57,662 nt of DNA, from positions 1-57,662 of the forward strand of contig JADJTW010000017.1 in the NCBI GenBank assembly GCA_016710965.1, read 5' to 3'. The notes beneath the pieces were generated by a model. That model saw nothing but the letters and a program-made list of their open reading frames with translations. It searched no databases and was not told the origin of the DNA. Source of the DNA: Flavobacteriales bacterium. GTDB taxonomy: Bacteria > Bacteroidota > Bacteroidia > Flavobacteriales_F > PHOS-HE28. A program made the translations under genes and the position numbers. Shown piece after piece: positions 9,182 to 17,534 of the stretch; position 1 is the first letter of the stretch; every line of letters begins with the position of its first letter.

Positions 9182-10293
9182 TGGGGACCGCATCCCTGAA
9201 CCACGACAAGCCTTCCGCCGACGGCGTTGTGGACGACGAGCAGGAACTGTACGAGCATCATCGTATCGTCTGCGATCCCAAGCAGTCGTTGATACGACTG
9301 GACAAATTCCTGTTCGACCGCTTATCGAATACCTCGCGCAACCGCATCCAGGTGGCGGCGAAGGCGGGCAATGTGCTGGTGAACGACAAGCCCGCGAAGC
9401 CGAGCCAGAAGGTGAAGCCGGGCGATGTGATCAGCATCGTGCTGCCGTATCCGCAGCGCGAGACCGAATTGCTGCCGGAGGATATTCCCTTGGAGATCCT
9501 CTTCGAGGACGAGCACGTGCTGGTGATCAACAAGCCCGCGGGCCTGGTGGTACACCCGGGCCATGGCAATTGGACCGGCACCCTTGTGAATGCGCTGCTA
9601 TTCCATTTCGGGAAGTTGCCGAGTACGCCCGGAGCGGAGATCCCACGCCCGGGCCTGGTGCATCGGCTGGACAAGGACACAAGCGGTGTGATGGTGGTGG
9701 GCAAGACGGAAGAGGCGCTCACGCACCTGGCGCGCCAGTTCTTCGATCGCACCAGCGATCGACGCTATAACGCGATCGTTTGGGGCGATTTCGATGAGAA
9801 CGAGGGCGTGATCGAGGGACACATCGGCCGCAGTGCCAAGGACCGCACGGTGCAGTTCGTGTATCCCGAAGGCGACCAAGGCAAGTCTGCCGTTACCCGC
9901 TGGCGGGTGATCGAGCGTTTCCGGTACATCACGCTGGTGGAGTGCAAGTTGGAGACGGGACGTACCCACCAGATCCGCGTTCACATGCAGTACACAGGCC
10001 ACCCGCTCTTCAACGATGCGAACTACGGCGGCGACCGCGTGCTGAAGGGGACCACCTTCACCAAGTACAAGCAGTTCGTCGAGAATTGCTTCAAGCTGCT
10101 GCCCCGCCAGGCGTTGCACGCGCGCACCCTCAGCTTCGATCACCCGATCACGGGCAAGCGCTTGCATTTCGAGAGCCCTTTGCCCGCCGATATGAACGCC
10201 GTGCTGGAGCGCTGGCGCATCTACACCGCCAGTAAGCCCTGGGACGATCCGGGCGAAGCGCTGGACAAAGAGGAGGTGAACAGGATCAAGTAG
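9181..10293 (+). CDS. rluD: 23S rRNA pseudouridine synthase, RluA/RluD family
   Basis: This 370-residue enzyme would isomerise uridines of large-subunit rRNA to pseudouridine. An N-terminal S4 RNA-binding domain (IRLDKFLFDRLSNTSRNRIQ, VLVNDKPAKPSQKVKPGD) precedes the catalytic domain. The latter has INKPAGLVVHPGHGNWTGTLVNAL, the catalytic HRLDKDTSGVMVV motif with its aspartate, and LETGRTHQIRVHM. The start at 9181 is the ATG overlapping the TGA of the T9SS gene (TGATG). About 25 residues precede the S4 domain, common in Bacteroidota versions. RluD rather than RluC/RluA is inferred from the S4 domain and context, and target positions are not visible in sequence. It ends convergently with menE, overlapping by 8 nt. 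Confidence 0.92.
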   Translation: MGTASLNHDKPSADGVVDDEQELYEHHRIVCDPKQSLIRLDKFLFDRLSNTSRNRIQVAAKAGNVLVNDKPAKPSQKVKPGDVISIVLPYPQRETELLPEDIPLEILFEDEHVLVINKPAGLVVHPGHGNWTGTLVNALLFHFGKLPSTPGAEIPRPGLVHRLDKDTSGVMVVGKTEEALTHLARQFFDRTSDRRYNAIVWGDFDENEGVIEGHIGRSAKDRTVQFVYPEGDQGKSAVTRWRVIERFRYITLVECKLETGRTHQIRVHMQYTGHPLFNDANYGGDRVLKGTTFTKYKQFVENCFKLLPRQALHARTLSFDHPITGKRLHFESPLPADMNAVLERWRIYTASKPWDDPGEALDKEEVNRIK

Positions 10294-11401
10294 CCGCGGA
10301 AGCCGGTCGCCTGATCTTCCCGCTCCTCGTCCGTTCGATCTTCCTTACGGCGATTACCCGTCGCGGCAGTTCATGCTGTTGGAGAATGAACATCAGTTTC
10401 TCCATGACCAGCGGGAGCACTTCGTTCTGTGGGCGCTCGGTCTCCAAGGTGAGCGAAATGGCTTGACCCAGGACCGGATCCGAGAAGGCGCTGAAATAAT
10501 GAGGGTAGGGGATAACGCCGGCGGTCTTTGCTTCGAGCTGCTCGGGGAAGATCTTCTTGCCGCCGCTGAGGATCACGTTGTCGTAGCGTCCGAGCCAGCG
10601 GAATCGCGTGTCGTCGGCGAGGTCGATCAGGTCGTTGGTCACGTGTTGTTTCGTCCTCAAGTGCGGGGTGTATACCACCAGGCAGCCGCGCGGGTCGCGT
10701 GCGAAATGGCAATCGCCGATGGCGGTGAAGAGATCGCTGCGGTCGGGTCCGTTCAGGGCGCGCAACGCCACGTGCGTCACCGTTTCGGTGCTTCCGTAGC
10801 TGAGAAGGACCTTGGTGCCGAGGCCTTGCAGATCATCGATCAGAGCTTGGCTCACCGGACCGCCGCCGAGGAGGATCGTGTCGAACTGCCGTTCCACGCG
10901 TGCGCGGTCCTCCTGCAGTGCGCGATGCAATTGCAATGGCAGCATCGCGGTGAATTTGAAGCGATCGTCCACTTTCAGATTGTCCAGCACGCTTCCGCGC
11001 GGATCGATCACGTGCAGATCGAGGCCGAGCACGAACGCGCGCACCAGCATCATCTTGCCGGCGATGAACGCACAGGGAAGGCAATGCAACGTGCGGTCGC
11101 CCGGCTTCAGGCCGAATGTTCCGCCGGTGAGGCGCGCGCTGTTCACCAGGTCATTGCGCCCGATGCTCACGTTCTTAGGTGGACCGGTCGTACCGCTGGT
11201 GTGGGCTGGTATCGATGAGCCGCCGAGCAAGGTCAGGTGCATCACGGTGTCTGCGAGCTCGCGGCGCCAGTCGTGCTTTGCCGCATAGCTCTTCCTCGAT
11301 AGCTTGTCGAAATGCTTGAACGCACCGAGCCGGTCGAGCAGGACGCCGTCCACGGTGAGGTGTTCGAAAGCGTTGGCGATGGTGGTGTGATGTGCGGCCA
11401 T
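10286..11401 (-). CDS. menE: o-Succinylbenzoate--CoA ligase-like AMP-binding enzyme
   Basis: This member of the acyl-adenylating superfamily would activate o-succinylbenzoate with ATP and CoA in menaquinone synthesis. The P-loop HTSGTTGPPKNVSIGR is clear. VLLSYGSTETVTHVALR is the A5 motif, RWLGRYDNVILSGGKKIFPEQLEAK is the A8 hinge, and RTSGKIRR provides the A10 lysine region. At 371 residues it is shorter than the roughly 450-500 of proteobacterial MenE, typical of the trimmed Bacteroidota form. It is the last gene of the men operon; its ATG lies only a few bases past the menC stop. Confidence 0.88.
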   Translation of the reverse strand: MAAHHTTIANAFEHLTVDGVLLDRLGAFKHFDKLSRKSYAAKHDWRRELADTVMHLTLLGGSSIPAHTSGTTGPPKNVSIGRNDLVNSARLTGGTFGLKPGDRTLHCLPCAFIAGKMMLVRAFVLGLDLHVIDPRGSVLDNLKVDDRFKFTAMLPLQLHRALQEDRARVERQFDTILLGGGPVSQALIDDLQGLGTKVLLSYGSTETVTHVALRALNGPDRSDLFTAIGDCHFARDPRGCLVVYTPHLRTKQHVTNDLIDLADDTRFRWLGRYDNVILSGGKKIFPEQLEAKTAGVIPYPHYFSAFSDPVLGQAISLTLETERPQNEVLPLVMEKLMFILQQHELPRRVIAVRKIERTRSGKIRRPASAAT

Positions 11402-11404
11402 GGG

Positions 11405-12460
11405 TCAGTCGACAATTGCGCTCAAGTCCCACGCCTCTTCAGGTCGGTATTTCAAGAATCCTCTCTCGGCCCGCAGTGGAGAGGGGATGTTGTCCGCATA
11501 GACTTTCCCGGTACCGAGACCTTGCGCCATGGTCACGTTCAGCGTGGCGGTGTACTGTGCGATGGCGTTCAGGCCGATGCTGCTTTCCAGCGCGGAGGTG
11601 ATCCACCAGCCGGCATTGCGCGCTTTCGCGAGATCGATCCATTCCTGTGTCGCTGCCCAACCACCCACAAGGCTGGGCTTGATGACGATGAATTGCGGCT
11701 TCACGTTCTCCAGCAGGTCCACCTTCGAATCGTGCGTGTTCAGTCCGATGAGGTCTTCGTCCAACGCGATGGGGATCGGCGCGGAAGCGCAGAGGTCGGC
11801 CATCACTTCATAAAGTCCGGCGGCCACCGGTTGTTCAATGCTGTGGACATGCAGGTCGGCGAGCCGCTTCAGGATCTCGGGGGCCTGCTGTGCGCTGAAC
11901 GCACCGTTCGCATCCACGCGCAAGATGAGCGTGTCCGCACTGAACTCCTTGCGCACAGCACGCAGCAGATCCAGTTCATCCTCGATCCCGATCGCGCCGA
12001 TCTTCATCTTCACCGTGGTGTAGCCTCCATCGATCTGCTCGCGGATGCGCTGCTTCATCGTTGCCTTGTCGCCCATCCATACCAGGCCGTTGATCGGGAT
12101 CGCCTTCCGCCCGATGGTGAATTCCGAAGGGAACAAGGTCTTCGTGCCACCGGCTTCAAGGTCACGCAGGCATTGCTCAACAGCGAAGCGCACACTGGGA
12201 ACGTCCACCAGGTCGGAGATCAAACGCTGGCCCCAGTTGTCGGTGCGTTCGCAGAGCTCGATCAGTTTCACTTTCACATCAGCAGGGTACTCCTTGCTAT
12301 GCCCGGGGAAGAGCGCTGCTTCGCCGATGCCTTGCACCTCCGGCCGTGCGCTATCCCATGCGATCAGGTACCAAACCGTACGCGCGTTGATCGGTCCCTT
12401 CGACGTGCCGAGTTTAAAGCGGGGCGTGAGTGTTCGTTCGATCCAGCGTGCGCGTAGCAT
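11405..12460 (-). CDS. menC: o-Succinylbenzoate synthase
   Basis: This 351-residue enolase-superfamily enzyme dehydrates SHCHC to o-succinylbenzoate. Visible signatures are TVKMKIG (KxK-type catalytic lysine strand), ILRVDANGAF, HSIEQPVAAG, PIALDEDLIG (metal-binding D/E ligands at successive strand ends), FIVIKPSLVGGW (second lysine) and TSALESSIGLNAIAQY. The start at 12460 overlaps the TGA of menA (TGATG). The open frame extends further upstream but only antisense-like into menA. It is co-transcribed with menA upstream and menE downstream. Confidence 0.92.
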   Translation of the reverse strand: MLRARWIERTLTPRFKLGTSKGPINARTVWYLIAWDSARPEVQGIGEAALFPGHSKEYPADVKVKLIELCERTDNWGQRLISDLVDVPSVRFAVEQCLRDLEAGGTKTLFPSEFTIGRKAIPINGLVWMGDKATMKQRIREQIDGGYTTVKMKIGAIGIEDELDLLRAVRKEFSADTLILRVDANGAFSAQQAPEILKRLADLHVHSIEQPVAAGLYEVMADLCASAPIPIALDEDLIGLNTHDSKVDLLENVKPQFIVIKPSLVGGWAATQEWIDLAKARNAGWWITSALESSIGLNAIAQYTATLNVTMAQGLGTGKVYADNIPSPLRAERGFLKYRPEEAWDLSAIVD

Positions 12461-13383
12461 CACGCAAGGATAAGGCCCAGCGAGAAGAGGATCGCGGTGA
12501 GGAAAGTGGTCATCGCGAGCGTCTTCAGTTGCGGATCGAGCAGGCGTGGTTCGGTGTTCGCCAGGACGCGTTTGAGGTGGATGATGAAACCGGGGAGAGT
12601 GAGTAACGAGATCCAAATCCATTGTGAACCAGCAAACAGCAATGGCCTGTCGAATAGACGGTTGAAATAGATCATGCTGACGATGCCGGAAGCCAGCAGC
12701 ATGGTGTGATAGACTTTCGCCTTCGCACTTCCCATGCGCACAACGAGCGTTCGCTTACCGCTGGCGGCGTCGTTTGCGATATCACGCATGTTGTTCACAT
12801 TAAGAACGCCTGTGCTGAAGCACCCGAACGCTACGGCTGGAAGGAGGACTGGCCACTCGAACAATCGCGTGTGCAGATAGAATGTTCCGCAAACACCAAC
12901 GATCCCGAAGAAGAGGAAGACGCTCACATCGCCAAGGCCCGCATAGCCATAGGGGCTCTTGCCAAAAGTGTATTTCACTGCCGCGCCAATGGCAGTGAGG
13001 CCAAGCACGAGGAAAACGAGCGTTGTGATGGAGAACCCCAAAGCGACCGTGATCAGTGCGCAGCCGCTGACGAAAACCAGCGTGCCAAAGATGATCATCG
13101 CCCGGTTCATTGCCGCTGGTGAGATGGCGCCGCTCTGCACTGCACGTTCGGGGCCCACCCGGTCCTTGTTATCGGTGCCATGCTGGTGATCACCGAGGTC
13201 GTTGGCAAGGTTGCTGAGGACCTGGAGCAGGATGGCGGTGAGGAGCGCGAACCAGAGTACGGCAGGTTTGAACTCCCCGGTAATGTTGCGACTCACGAAG
13301 TAGGCCAACGCGCTACCGACGAGAATGCTGCTCACTGCAAGCGGCAGTGTACGCAGGCGGAATGCGGAGAGCCAGTGCTTCAC
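12460..13383 (-). CDS. menA: 1,4-dihydroxy-2-naphthoate polyprenyltransferase
   Basis: This 307-residue UbiA-family integral membrane enzyme attaches the isoprenoid tail to DHNA. It has about eight or nine hydrophobic helices. The two Asp-rich motifs are NLANDLGDHQHGTDNKDRVG near residue 60 and NNMRDIANDAASGKRTLVVRMG near residue 200, which bind Mg-diphosphate. The opening WLSAFRLRTLPLAVSSILVGS is characteristic of MenA. Its ATG overlaps the menD stop (ATGA) and its TGA overlaps the menC ATG, so translation is tightly coupled in the operon. Confidence 0.94.
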   Translation of the reverse strand: MKHWLSAFRLRTLPLAVSSILVGSALAYFVSRNITGEFKPAVLWFALLTAILLQVLSNLANDLGDHQHGTDNKDRVGPERAVQSGAISPAAMNRAMIIFGTLVFVSGCALITVALGFSITTLVFLVLGLTAIGAAVKYTFGKSPYGYAGLGDVSVFLFFGIVGVCGTFYLHTRLFEWPVLLPAVAFGCFSTGVLNVNNMRDIANDAASGKRTLVVRMGSAKAKVYHTMLLASGIVSMIYFNRLFDRPLLFAGSQWIWISLLTLPGFIIHLKRVLANTEPRLLDPQLKTLAMTTFLTAILFSLGLILA

Positions 13384-15074
13384 GCCTTCAACTTCTTGAA
13401 GTACTCGCGTAACACCTTCGGGCTCACCTCCGCATCCGTCCGCACCACCAGCACCGCCGGTTTCTCGTGCGCGTTGTAGAGCTGTTCAAGTCCGGCCTTC
13501 AGCGAAGCCATGTCCTTTACCTCGTAGCATGGTAGGTCGAACGAACGTGCCAACGCCATGGGATCCCTTCCATGTGGTGCTTCGAACCACGGCAGCAGTT
13601 CAGCATTCTTGTCCGGCCCATCGATGTAACGGAAGATGTTGCCTCCGCCGTTGTCGATCACGATGATGCGGAGGTGCGGGGAGAGGTGTTCGTTCCAGAA
13701 CGCATTGCTGTCGTAAAGGAAGGCCGTGTCCCCTGTGATGAGCGTTGTCGCCTTCTCTGTCGCGAACGTTGCGCCTACCGCCGTGCTCGTGCAGCCGTCG
13801 ATGCCGCTTGTTCCGCGATTGCTGAACCAGCGTTGGCCCCGAGTTCGTTGGAAGAGTTGCGCGTAGCGCGCAGGTGTGCTGTTCGCCAAATGCACGTCGC
13901 TGTTCGCAGGAATGCGCTGAAGCAACTGCTCGAACACGACGAGATCGCAGAACGGGGCTTCCACCAAGATGCGTTCGTGCGCTTTCGCGATGCGCTCGTC
14001 CACCATGCGCCAGGCATCCCGGTAGATGCTTTCACTCGCGATCACGCTTCCGCTGAGCTGGGCGAAGAACACCTCAGGCGATACCGCGATGTCGTGCGTG
14101 AGGCTTTGGTAGGTGTCGTAGTGCCGTTGGCCGAGGTCCACGTTCCAATGCTGCGCGGGCTTCCAATTGCGCAAGAGCCCTTTGATGCGTTTGCTCACGA
14201 TCGCCCCGCCGAAAGTGATGAGCAAGTCGGGCTTCAGGTCCGTTTCGTTGTCATCAGTGATGCCTTCGATCGTGCGGTCGATGGTCGTGATGAATGTTGC
14301 ATCGTCCAAGTTGCTGGTGGCCTCGGTCATCACGGTGACCTGCGGTAGCGATGCCAATTGCACCAACTGTTTCCGCATCCCGTCGCTCCAGATGCCCTGG
14401 CCCGCGAGCACCATCACCTTCTTGGATGCGCTCAACTGTCCGGTCAGCCATCGCGCGTGTTCCGGCAGGATGAACGATTCGGTCATCACCGGCGCGATGA
14501 AACGCGTGCCGCCTATGGCTTCGGAAGTACCATAGAGCGGTTCCGCGAAGGGCACGTTCACATGCACCGGACCGGGAACCGGCAGGAGCGTGGCGTCGAT
14601 GGCTTCGTTGATGAGCCTGCCACAATGCCAACGAGAAAGATCGTCGTTCGCATTACGTGGAAGTTGCACGCTGCGCTTCATGTGCAAGGCCAGCACACCT
14701 TGCTGACGGATCGCTTGGCCTTCGCCTTGGTCCACCCATTCCTCCGGGCGATCGGCCGTGATAACAAGCAATGGCACACGTTGGTAGAAGGCCTCTGCGA
14801 TGGCCGGACCATAGTTGAGCACAGCACTTCCGCTCGTGCAGATCAGCACCACTGGCGCATGCAGTTGCTGCGCCATGCCCAAGGCGAAGAAGGCGGCGCT
14901 GCGCTCATCGATGACCTGCAGGCACTGTATACCTTCCTGCGCATTGAAGGCGATCACCAGGGGTGCGCTGCGCGATCCGGGACTGATGACCGCATGGCGT
15001 AGGCCTTTTGCTGCACAGAGACGTGCAAGTTCAGCGGCGGCGAAATGATCGGAGGTCTTCGGCACGGTCGCCAA
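13380..15074 (-). CDS. menD: SEPHCHC synthase (2-succinyl-5-enolpyruvyl-6-hydroxy-3-cyclohexene-1-carboxylate synthase)
   Basis: This 564-residue thiamine-diphosphate enzyme adds a 2-oxoglutarate-derived succinyl unit to isochorismate. The N-terminal Pyr domain has LCAAKGLRHAVISPGSRSAPL, and CTSGSAVLNYGPAIAEAFYQRVPLLVITADRP, characteristic of MenD. The C-terminal PP domain has RGTSGIDGCTSTAVGA and GDTAFLYDSNAF, the ThDP/Mg-binding signature. The length matches the family. It lies 2 nt after menF and overlaps menA by 4 nt. Confidence 0.95.
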   Translation of the reverse strand: MATVPKTSDHFAAAELARLCAAKGLRHAVISPGSRSAPLVIAFNAQEGIQCLQVIDERSAAFFALGMAQQLHAPVVLICTSGSAVLNYGPAIAEAFYQRVPLLVITADRPEEWVDQGEGQAIRQQGVLALHMKRSVQLPRNANDDLSRWHCGRLINEAIDATLLPVPGPVHVNVPFAEPLYGTSEAIGGTRFIAPVMTESFILPEHARWLTGQLSASKKVMVLAGQGIWSDGMRKQLVQLASLPQVTVMTEATSNLDDATFITTIDRTIEGITDDNETDLKPDLLITFGGAIVSKRIKGLLRNWKPAQHWNVDLGQRHYDTYQSLTHDIAVSPEVFFAQLSGSVIASESIYRDAWRMVDERIAKAHERILVEAPFCDLVVFEQLLQRIPANSDVHLANSTPARYAQLFQRTRGQRWFSNRGTSGIDGCTSTAVGATFATEKATTLITGDTAFLYDSNAFWNEHLSPHLRIIVIDNGGGNIFRYIDGPDKNAELLPWFEAPHGRDPMALARSFDLPCYEVKDMASLKAGLEQLYNAHEKPAVLVVRTDAEVSPKVLREYFKKLKA

Positions 15075-15076
15075 AT

Positions 15077-16150
15077 CTACCCGGCATGACGTTGTGCATC
15101 GAAGAGGTCGAGCCAGAGGCGTGCCTTCTGCTCCACCTCGTCGCCTTCCCGCTGCGGATCCGAATCAGCGGTGATACCGGCCCCCACATGCAGATATGCC
15201 TTGGTGCCCTGGACATGCATGCACCGGATGTTCACGAACAGTTCGGCACTATGCGCGTTCATGGGGCCCCAGTACCCGGCGTACAGCGAGCGGGGTCGTG
15301 GCTCGAGCTGGCCGATCAAGTCGATCGCGATGTCCCTGGGATGCCCCCCGACTGCAGGAGTGGGGTGAAGCGCCTTCGCCAAGTCGAGCGCTTCGGGTCC
15401 CACTCCATGTGCGAAGATGCGCGTGTGAAGATGCGCCACATTGCCTGCCAACTTCACCTGTGGACCATGTGCTTGCGCATCGCGTACTCCTGCGGCGGCC
15501 AATAGGTCCATCACGGCGCGGGTCACGATCGCTTGTTCCTCGCGTTCTTTTGCTCCCCAGTGCGCAGCGCTCTCCGGTGCGTTCTGAATGGGCAGGGTCG
15601 CAGCGATGGCATCCACTTCCAGTCGTCCGTCGCGCAGGGCAAGGAGCCGCTCCGGCGATGCGCCCATCCAAAGGCCGAAACGATCGGTACGCGTAATGGC
15701 GACGAATGCATGAGGCAGGGATCGGGCAGCAGCCATGAACAGGGCACCTATGGATGTCCCCGCCAGATCGGAGACGATCGTTCGTGACAGCACCACTTTC
15801 TGGAGCTTGCCCGCACGCACCGAGGTGATAGCGGATTCTACCGCACTCAGGAAGCCGCGACGATCCAGTTCCGGGACATGCTCAGCCTCCAGCGGCGTCG
15901 GCTCAGGAGCCAACAGATCGCTCGGGAGCGAGGTATCACTCGTCAAGTCAATGATCCGATCCGGCCTGATGCAAACCGGGGAATCCATCTCCTCGAAGGG
16001 AGCTAGCACGAAGCAATCCTCTCCTTGATCCGGGGTGACGAGGACGGGATTTCGCTGGAGATAGGCCACTGCCCGGCGACCTGGAACCCGGAAAGCCGCG
16101 AAGGTGGCGCGGTGCCGAAGGAGATCGTCGATCAACGCGGCTTCGCTCAC
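15077..16150 (-). CDS. menF: Isochorismate synthase
   Basis: This 357-residue chorismate-binding enzyme converts chorismate to isochorismate, the committed step to menaquinone. C-terminal family motifs are KLQKVVLSRTI, LWMGASPERLL, VKLAGNVAHLHTRI, HPTPAVGGHPRDIA, SLYAGYWGPMNAH and HVGAGITADSDPQREGDEVEQKA. The N-terminal region is short, as in Bacteroidota versions. I choose the GTG at 16150, which forms GTGA with the stop of the upstream thioesterase, rather than the ATG 42 nt upstream inside that gene. Siderophore-type isochorismate synthases share these motifs, but the men neighbours decide the role. Confidence 0.92.
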   Translation of the reverse strand: MSEAALIDDLLRHRATFAAFRVPGRRAVAYLQRNPVLVTPDQGEDCFVLAPFEEMDSPVCIRPDRIIDLTSDTSLPSDLLAPEPTPLEAEHVPELDRRGFLSAVESAITSVRAGKLQKVVLSRTIVSDLAGTSIGALFMAAARSLPHAFVAITRTDRFGLWMGASPERLLALRDGRLEVDAIAATLPIQNAPESAAHWGAKEREEQAIVTRAVMDLLAAAGVRDAQAHGPQVKLAGNVAHLHTRIFAHGVGPEALDLAKALHPTPAVGGHPRDIAIDLIGQLEPRPRSLYAGYWGPMNAHSAELFVNIRCMHVQGTKAYLHVGAGITADSDPQREGDEVEQKARLWLDLFDAQRHAG

Positions 16151-16563
16151 CGCTGGTTCACGATCACGGTGGTCAGTCGGCAGATGGCACACAGCTCAGC
16201 GGCCTCGTTACGCACACGTATATCCCACACGTGCGTGGTGCGGCCGCGGTGTACCAGATCACCGGTGGCTGTCACCCGCCCTGTTCGCACCCCTTTCAAG
16301 TGGTTGGCGTTCACCTCGATCCCCACCACGGCTTGCGAGGAGGGATCAACGAGCAGGAAAGACCCCATGCTGCCGAGCGATTCCGCCAAGGCTACCGTGG
16401 CACCACCATGGAGCAGGCCTGCGGGCTGATGGGTGCGCGAATCCACAGGCATGGAGGCGCACAAGTGCCCGGCGGCATCAACGTGGAAGCGGATGTCCAA
16501 GTGCTCGACCATGGTGTTGGACAGGAGCGAATTGGCCTTCTCGGCGTGCGCTTGCGTGTACAT
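16147..16563 (-). CDS. PaaI-type hotdog thioesterase, probable DHNA-CoA thioesterase
   Basis: This 138-residue single hotdog-fold protein has the PaaI signature HQPAGLLHGGATVALAESLGSMGSF, including the active-site HGG and the following Glu on the long helix. It also has VGIEVNANHLKGVRTGRV, where the N and H contact the CoA. As first gene of the men operon it most likely releases CoA from 1,4-dihydroxy-2-naphthoyl-CoA (MenI function). That assignment is inference from position; PaaI relatives act on other aryl-CoA esters. The TACTTTTG box 7 nt before the ATG probably starts the whole operon. Confidence 0.82.
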   Translation of the reverse strand: MYTQAHAEKANSLLSNTMVEHLDIRFHVDAAGHLCASMPVDSRTHQPAGLLHGGATVALAESLGSMGSFLLVDPSSQAVVGIEVNANHLKGVRTGRVTATGDLVHRGRTTHVWDIRVRNEAAELCAICRLTTVIVNQR

Positions 16564-16570
16564 GGGCGCT

Positions 16571-16578
16571 CAAAAGTA
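16571..16578 (-). promoter_or_regulatory. -7 box (TACTTTTG) of the men operon
   Basis: TACTTTTG matches the Bacteroidota -7 consensus TAnnTTTG exactly and ends 7 nt before the thioesterase ATG. If transcription starts a few bases after the box, the men mRNA has almost no leader. No convincing -33 TTG is visible. Confidence 0.55.
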
Positions 16579-16587
16579 GCCGAGGGC

Positions 16588-16595
16588 CATCTTTG
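16588..16595 (+). promoter_or_regulatory. Possible -7 box (CATCTTTG) for the response regulator
   Basis: CATCTTTG on the plus strand is one base off TAnnTTTG and lies 5 nt before the regulator ATG. It is back-to-back with the men -7 box, so the two divergent promoters share only about 37 bp between start codons. Confidence 0.35.
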
Positions 16596-16600
16596 CAGGC

Positions 16601-17290
16601 ATGGAACCGGGTCGCATCCTGTTGGTAGAGGACGAAGCTTCGATCCGCTCAGCCTTGCGCATGAACTTCGAACTGGAGGGATATTCGGTAACGCTGGCTA
16701 CCACAGGTCCCGAGGCGTTGGAGCGGTTGCGCGGTGCGCGCTTCGACCTGGTGGTCATGGATGTGATGCTTCCAGGGCTCGATGGGCACACCGTGATCGA
16801 AACAATAAGGCTGGAAGGGGATGCCACACCGGTGCTGTTCCTCACCGCCCGCGATACGGCTGTGGATCGCGTTCGTGGCCTTCGCACGGGAGATGACCAC
16901 ATGGGCAAGCCGTTCGATCTTGAGGAATTGCTCTTACGCGTAGGCAAGCTTATTCGCCGCAGGGAGCCGAGCGTGGAGCAAGGATCCTTACGCTTCGCCT
17001 TCTCGGGCAATCAGATCGACTTGGTCAGCTATGAGGCCGTTGGCTACGATGGCACGAAGCGGACTTTGAGCCAGCGTGAGGCCATGCTCCTTCGCTTGCT
17101 CATCGAGAAGGCCGGTCAGGTAGTCTCGCGGGAAGAGATCCTGCAGAAGGTGTGGGGCTACAACGTGTTTCCCACGACACGTACAGTGGACAATTTCATC
17201 GTGGCTTTCCGGAAGTATTTCGAGCCGGACCCCCGGCAGCCCAGGCATTTCCATTCCATCCGGGGGGTAGGGTACAAGTTCATTCCATGA
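16601..17290 (+). CDS. OmpR/PhoB-family response regulator transcription factor
   Basis: This 229-residue protein has a receiver domain followed by a winged-helix DNA-binding domain. In the receiver the acidic pocket is VEDE (10-12), the phospho-acceptor is D54 in VVMDVMLPG, T82 is the switch residue and K103 is in GKPFDLEELL. The usual GADDY before the lysine reads TGDDH, a mild deviation. The C-terminal part has LSQREAMLLRLLIEKAGQVVSREEILQKVWG and TRTVDNFIVAFRKYFEPDP, the OmpR winged helix with its recognition helix. No histidine kinase is adjacent, so it is an orphan here. It is divergent from the men operon. The regulated genes cannot be read from the sequence. Confidence 0.93.
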   Translation: MEPGRILLVEDEASIRSALRMNFELEGYSVTLATTGPEALERLRGARFDLVVMDVMLPGLDGHTVIETIRLEGDATPVLFLTARDTAVDRVRGLRTGDDHMGKPFDLEELLLRVGKLIRRREPSVEQGSLRFAFSGNQIDLVSYEAVGYDGTKRTLSQREAMLLRLLIEKAGQVVSREEILQKVWGYNVFPTTRTVDNFIVAFRKYFEPDPRQPRHFHSIRGVGYKFIP

Positions 17291-17465
17291 GATTTTTCTG
17301 GAGGGCTGGCAACCCACCCCCGCGACCAGCGTCTTCCTACCAACCAAAGCCCCTTCTTCCTGGCTTTGGGCTGGTTCCAATCATTCCTTGCAGGTTTACC
17401 GCGCAGGGGTCCGCAAGGGCCCCTGTTCGGTTTTCAGGGGTTGTGTGCCAGCACTGCCTTCAGGC

Positions 17466-17497
17466 TTGCAGTTGGCTTCATCCCTATCCTATCTTGC
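17466..17497 (+). promoter_or_regulatory. Putative promoter of the small T9SS protein
   Basis: TTG at 17466-17468 and TATCTTGC at 17490-17497, separated by 21 nt, resemble the Bacteroidota -33/-7 pair with one or two mismatches. The box lies 37 nt before the ATG at 17535. Confidence 0.4.
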
Positions 17498-17534
17498 GGC
17501 GGCCTTTCCCGATACACATACCCAACGTTCCATC

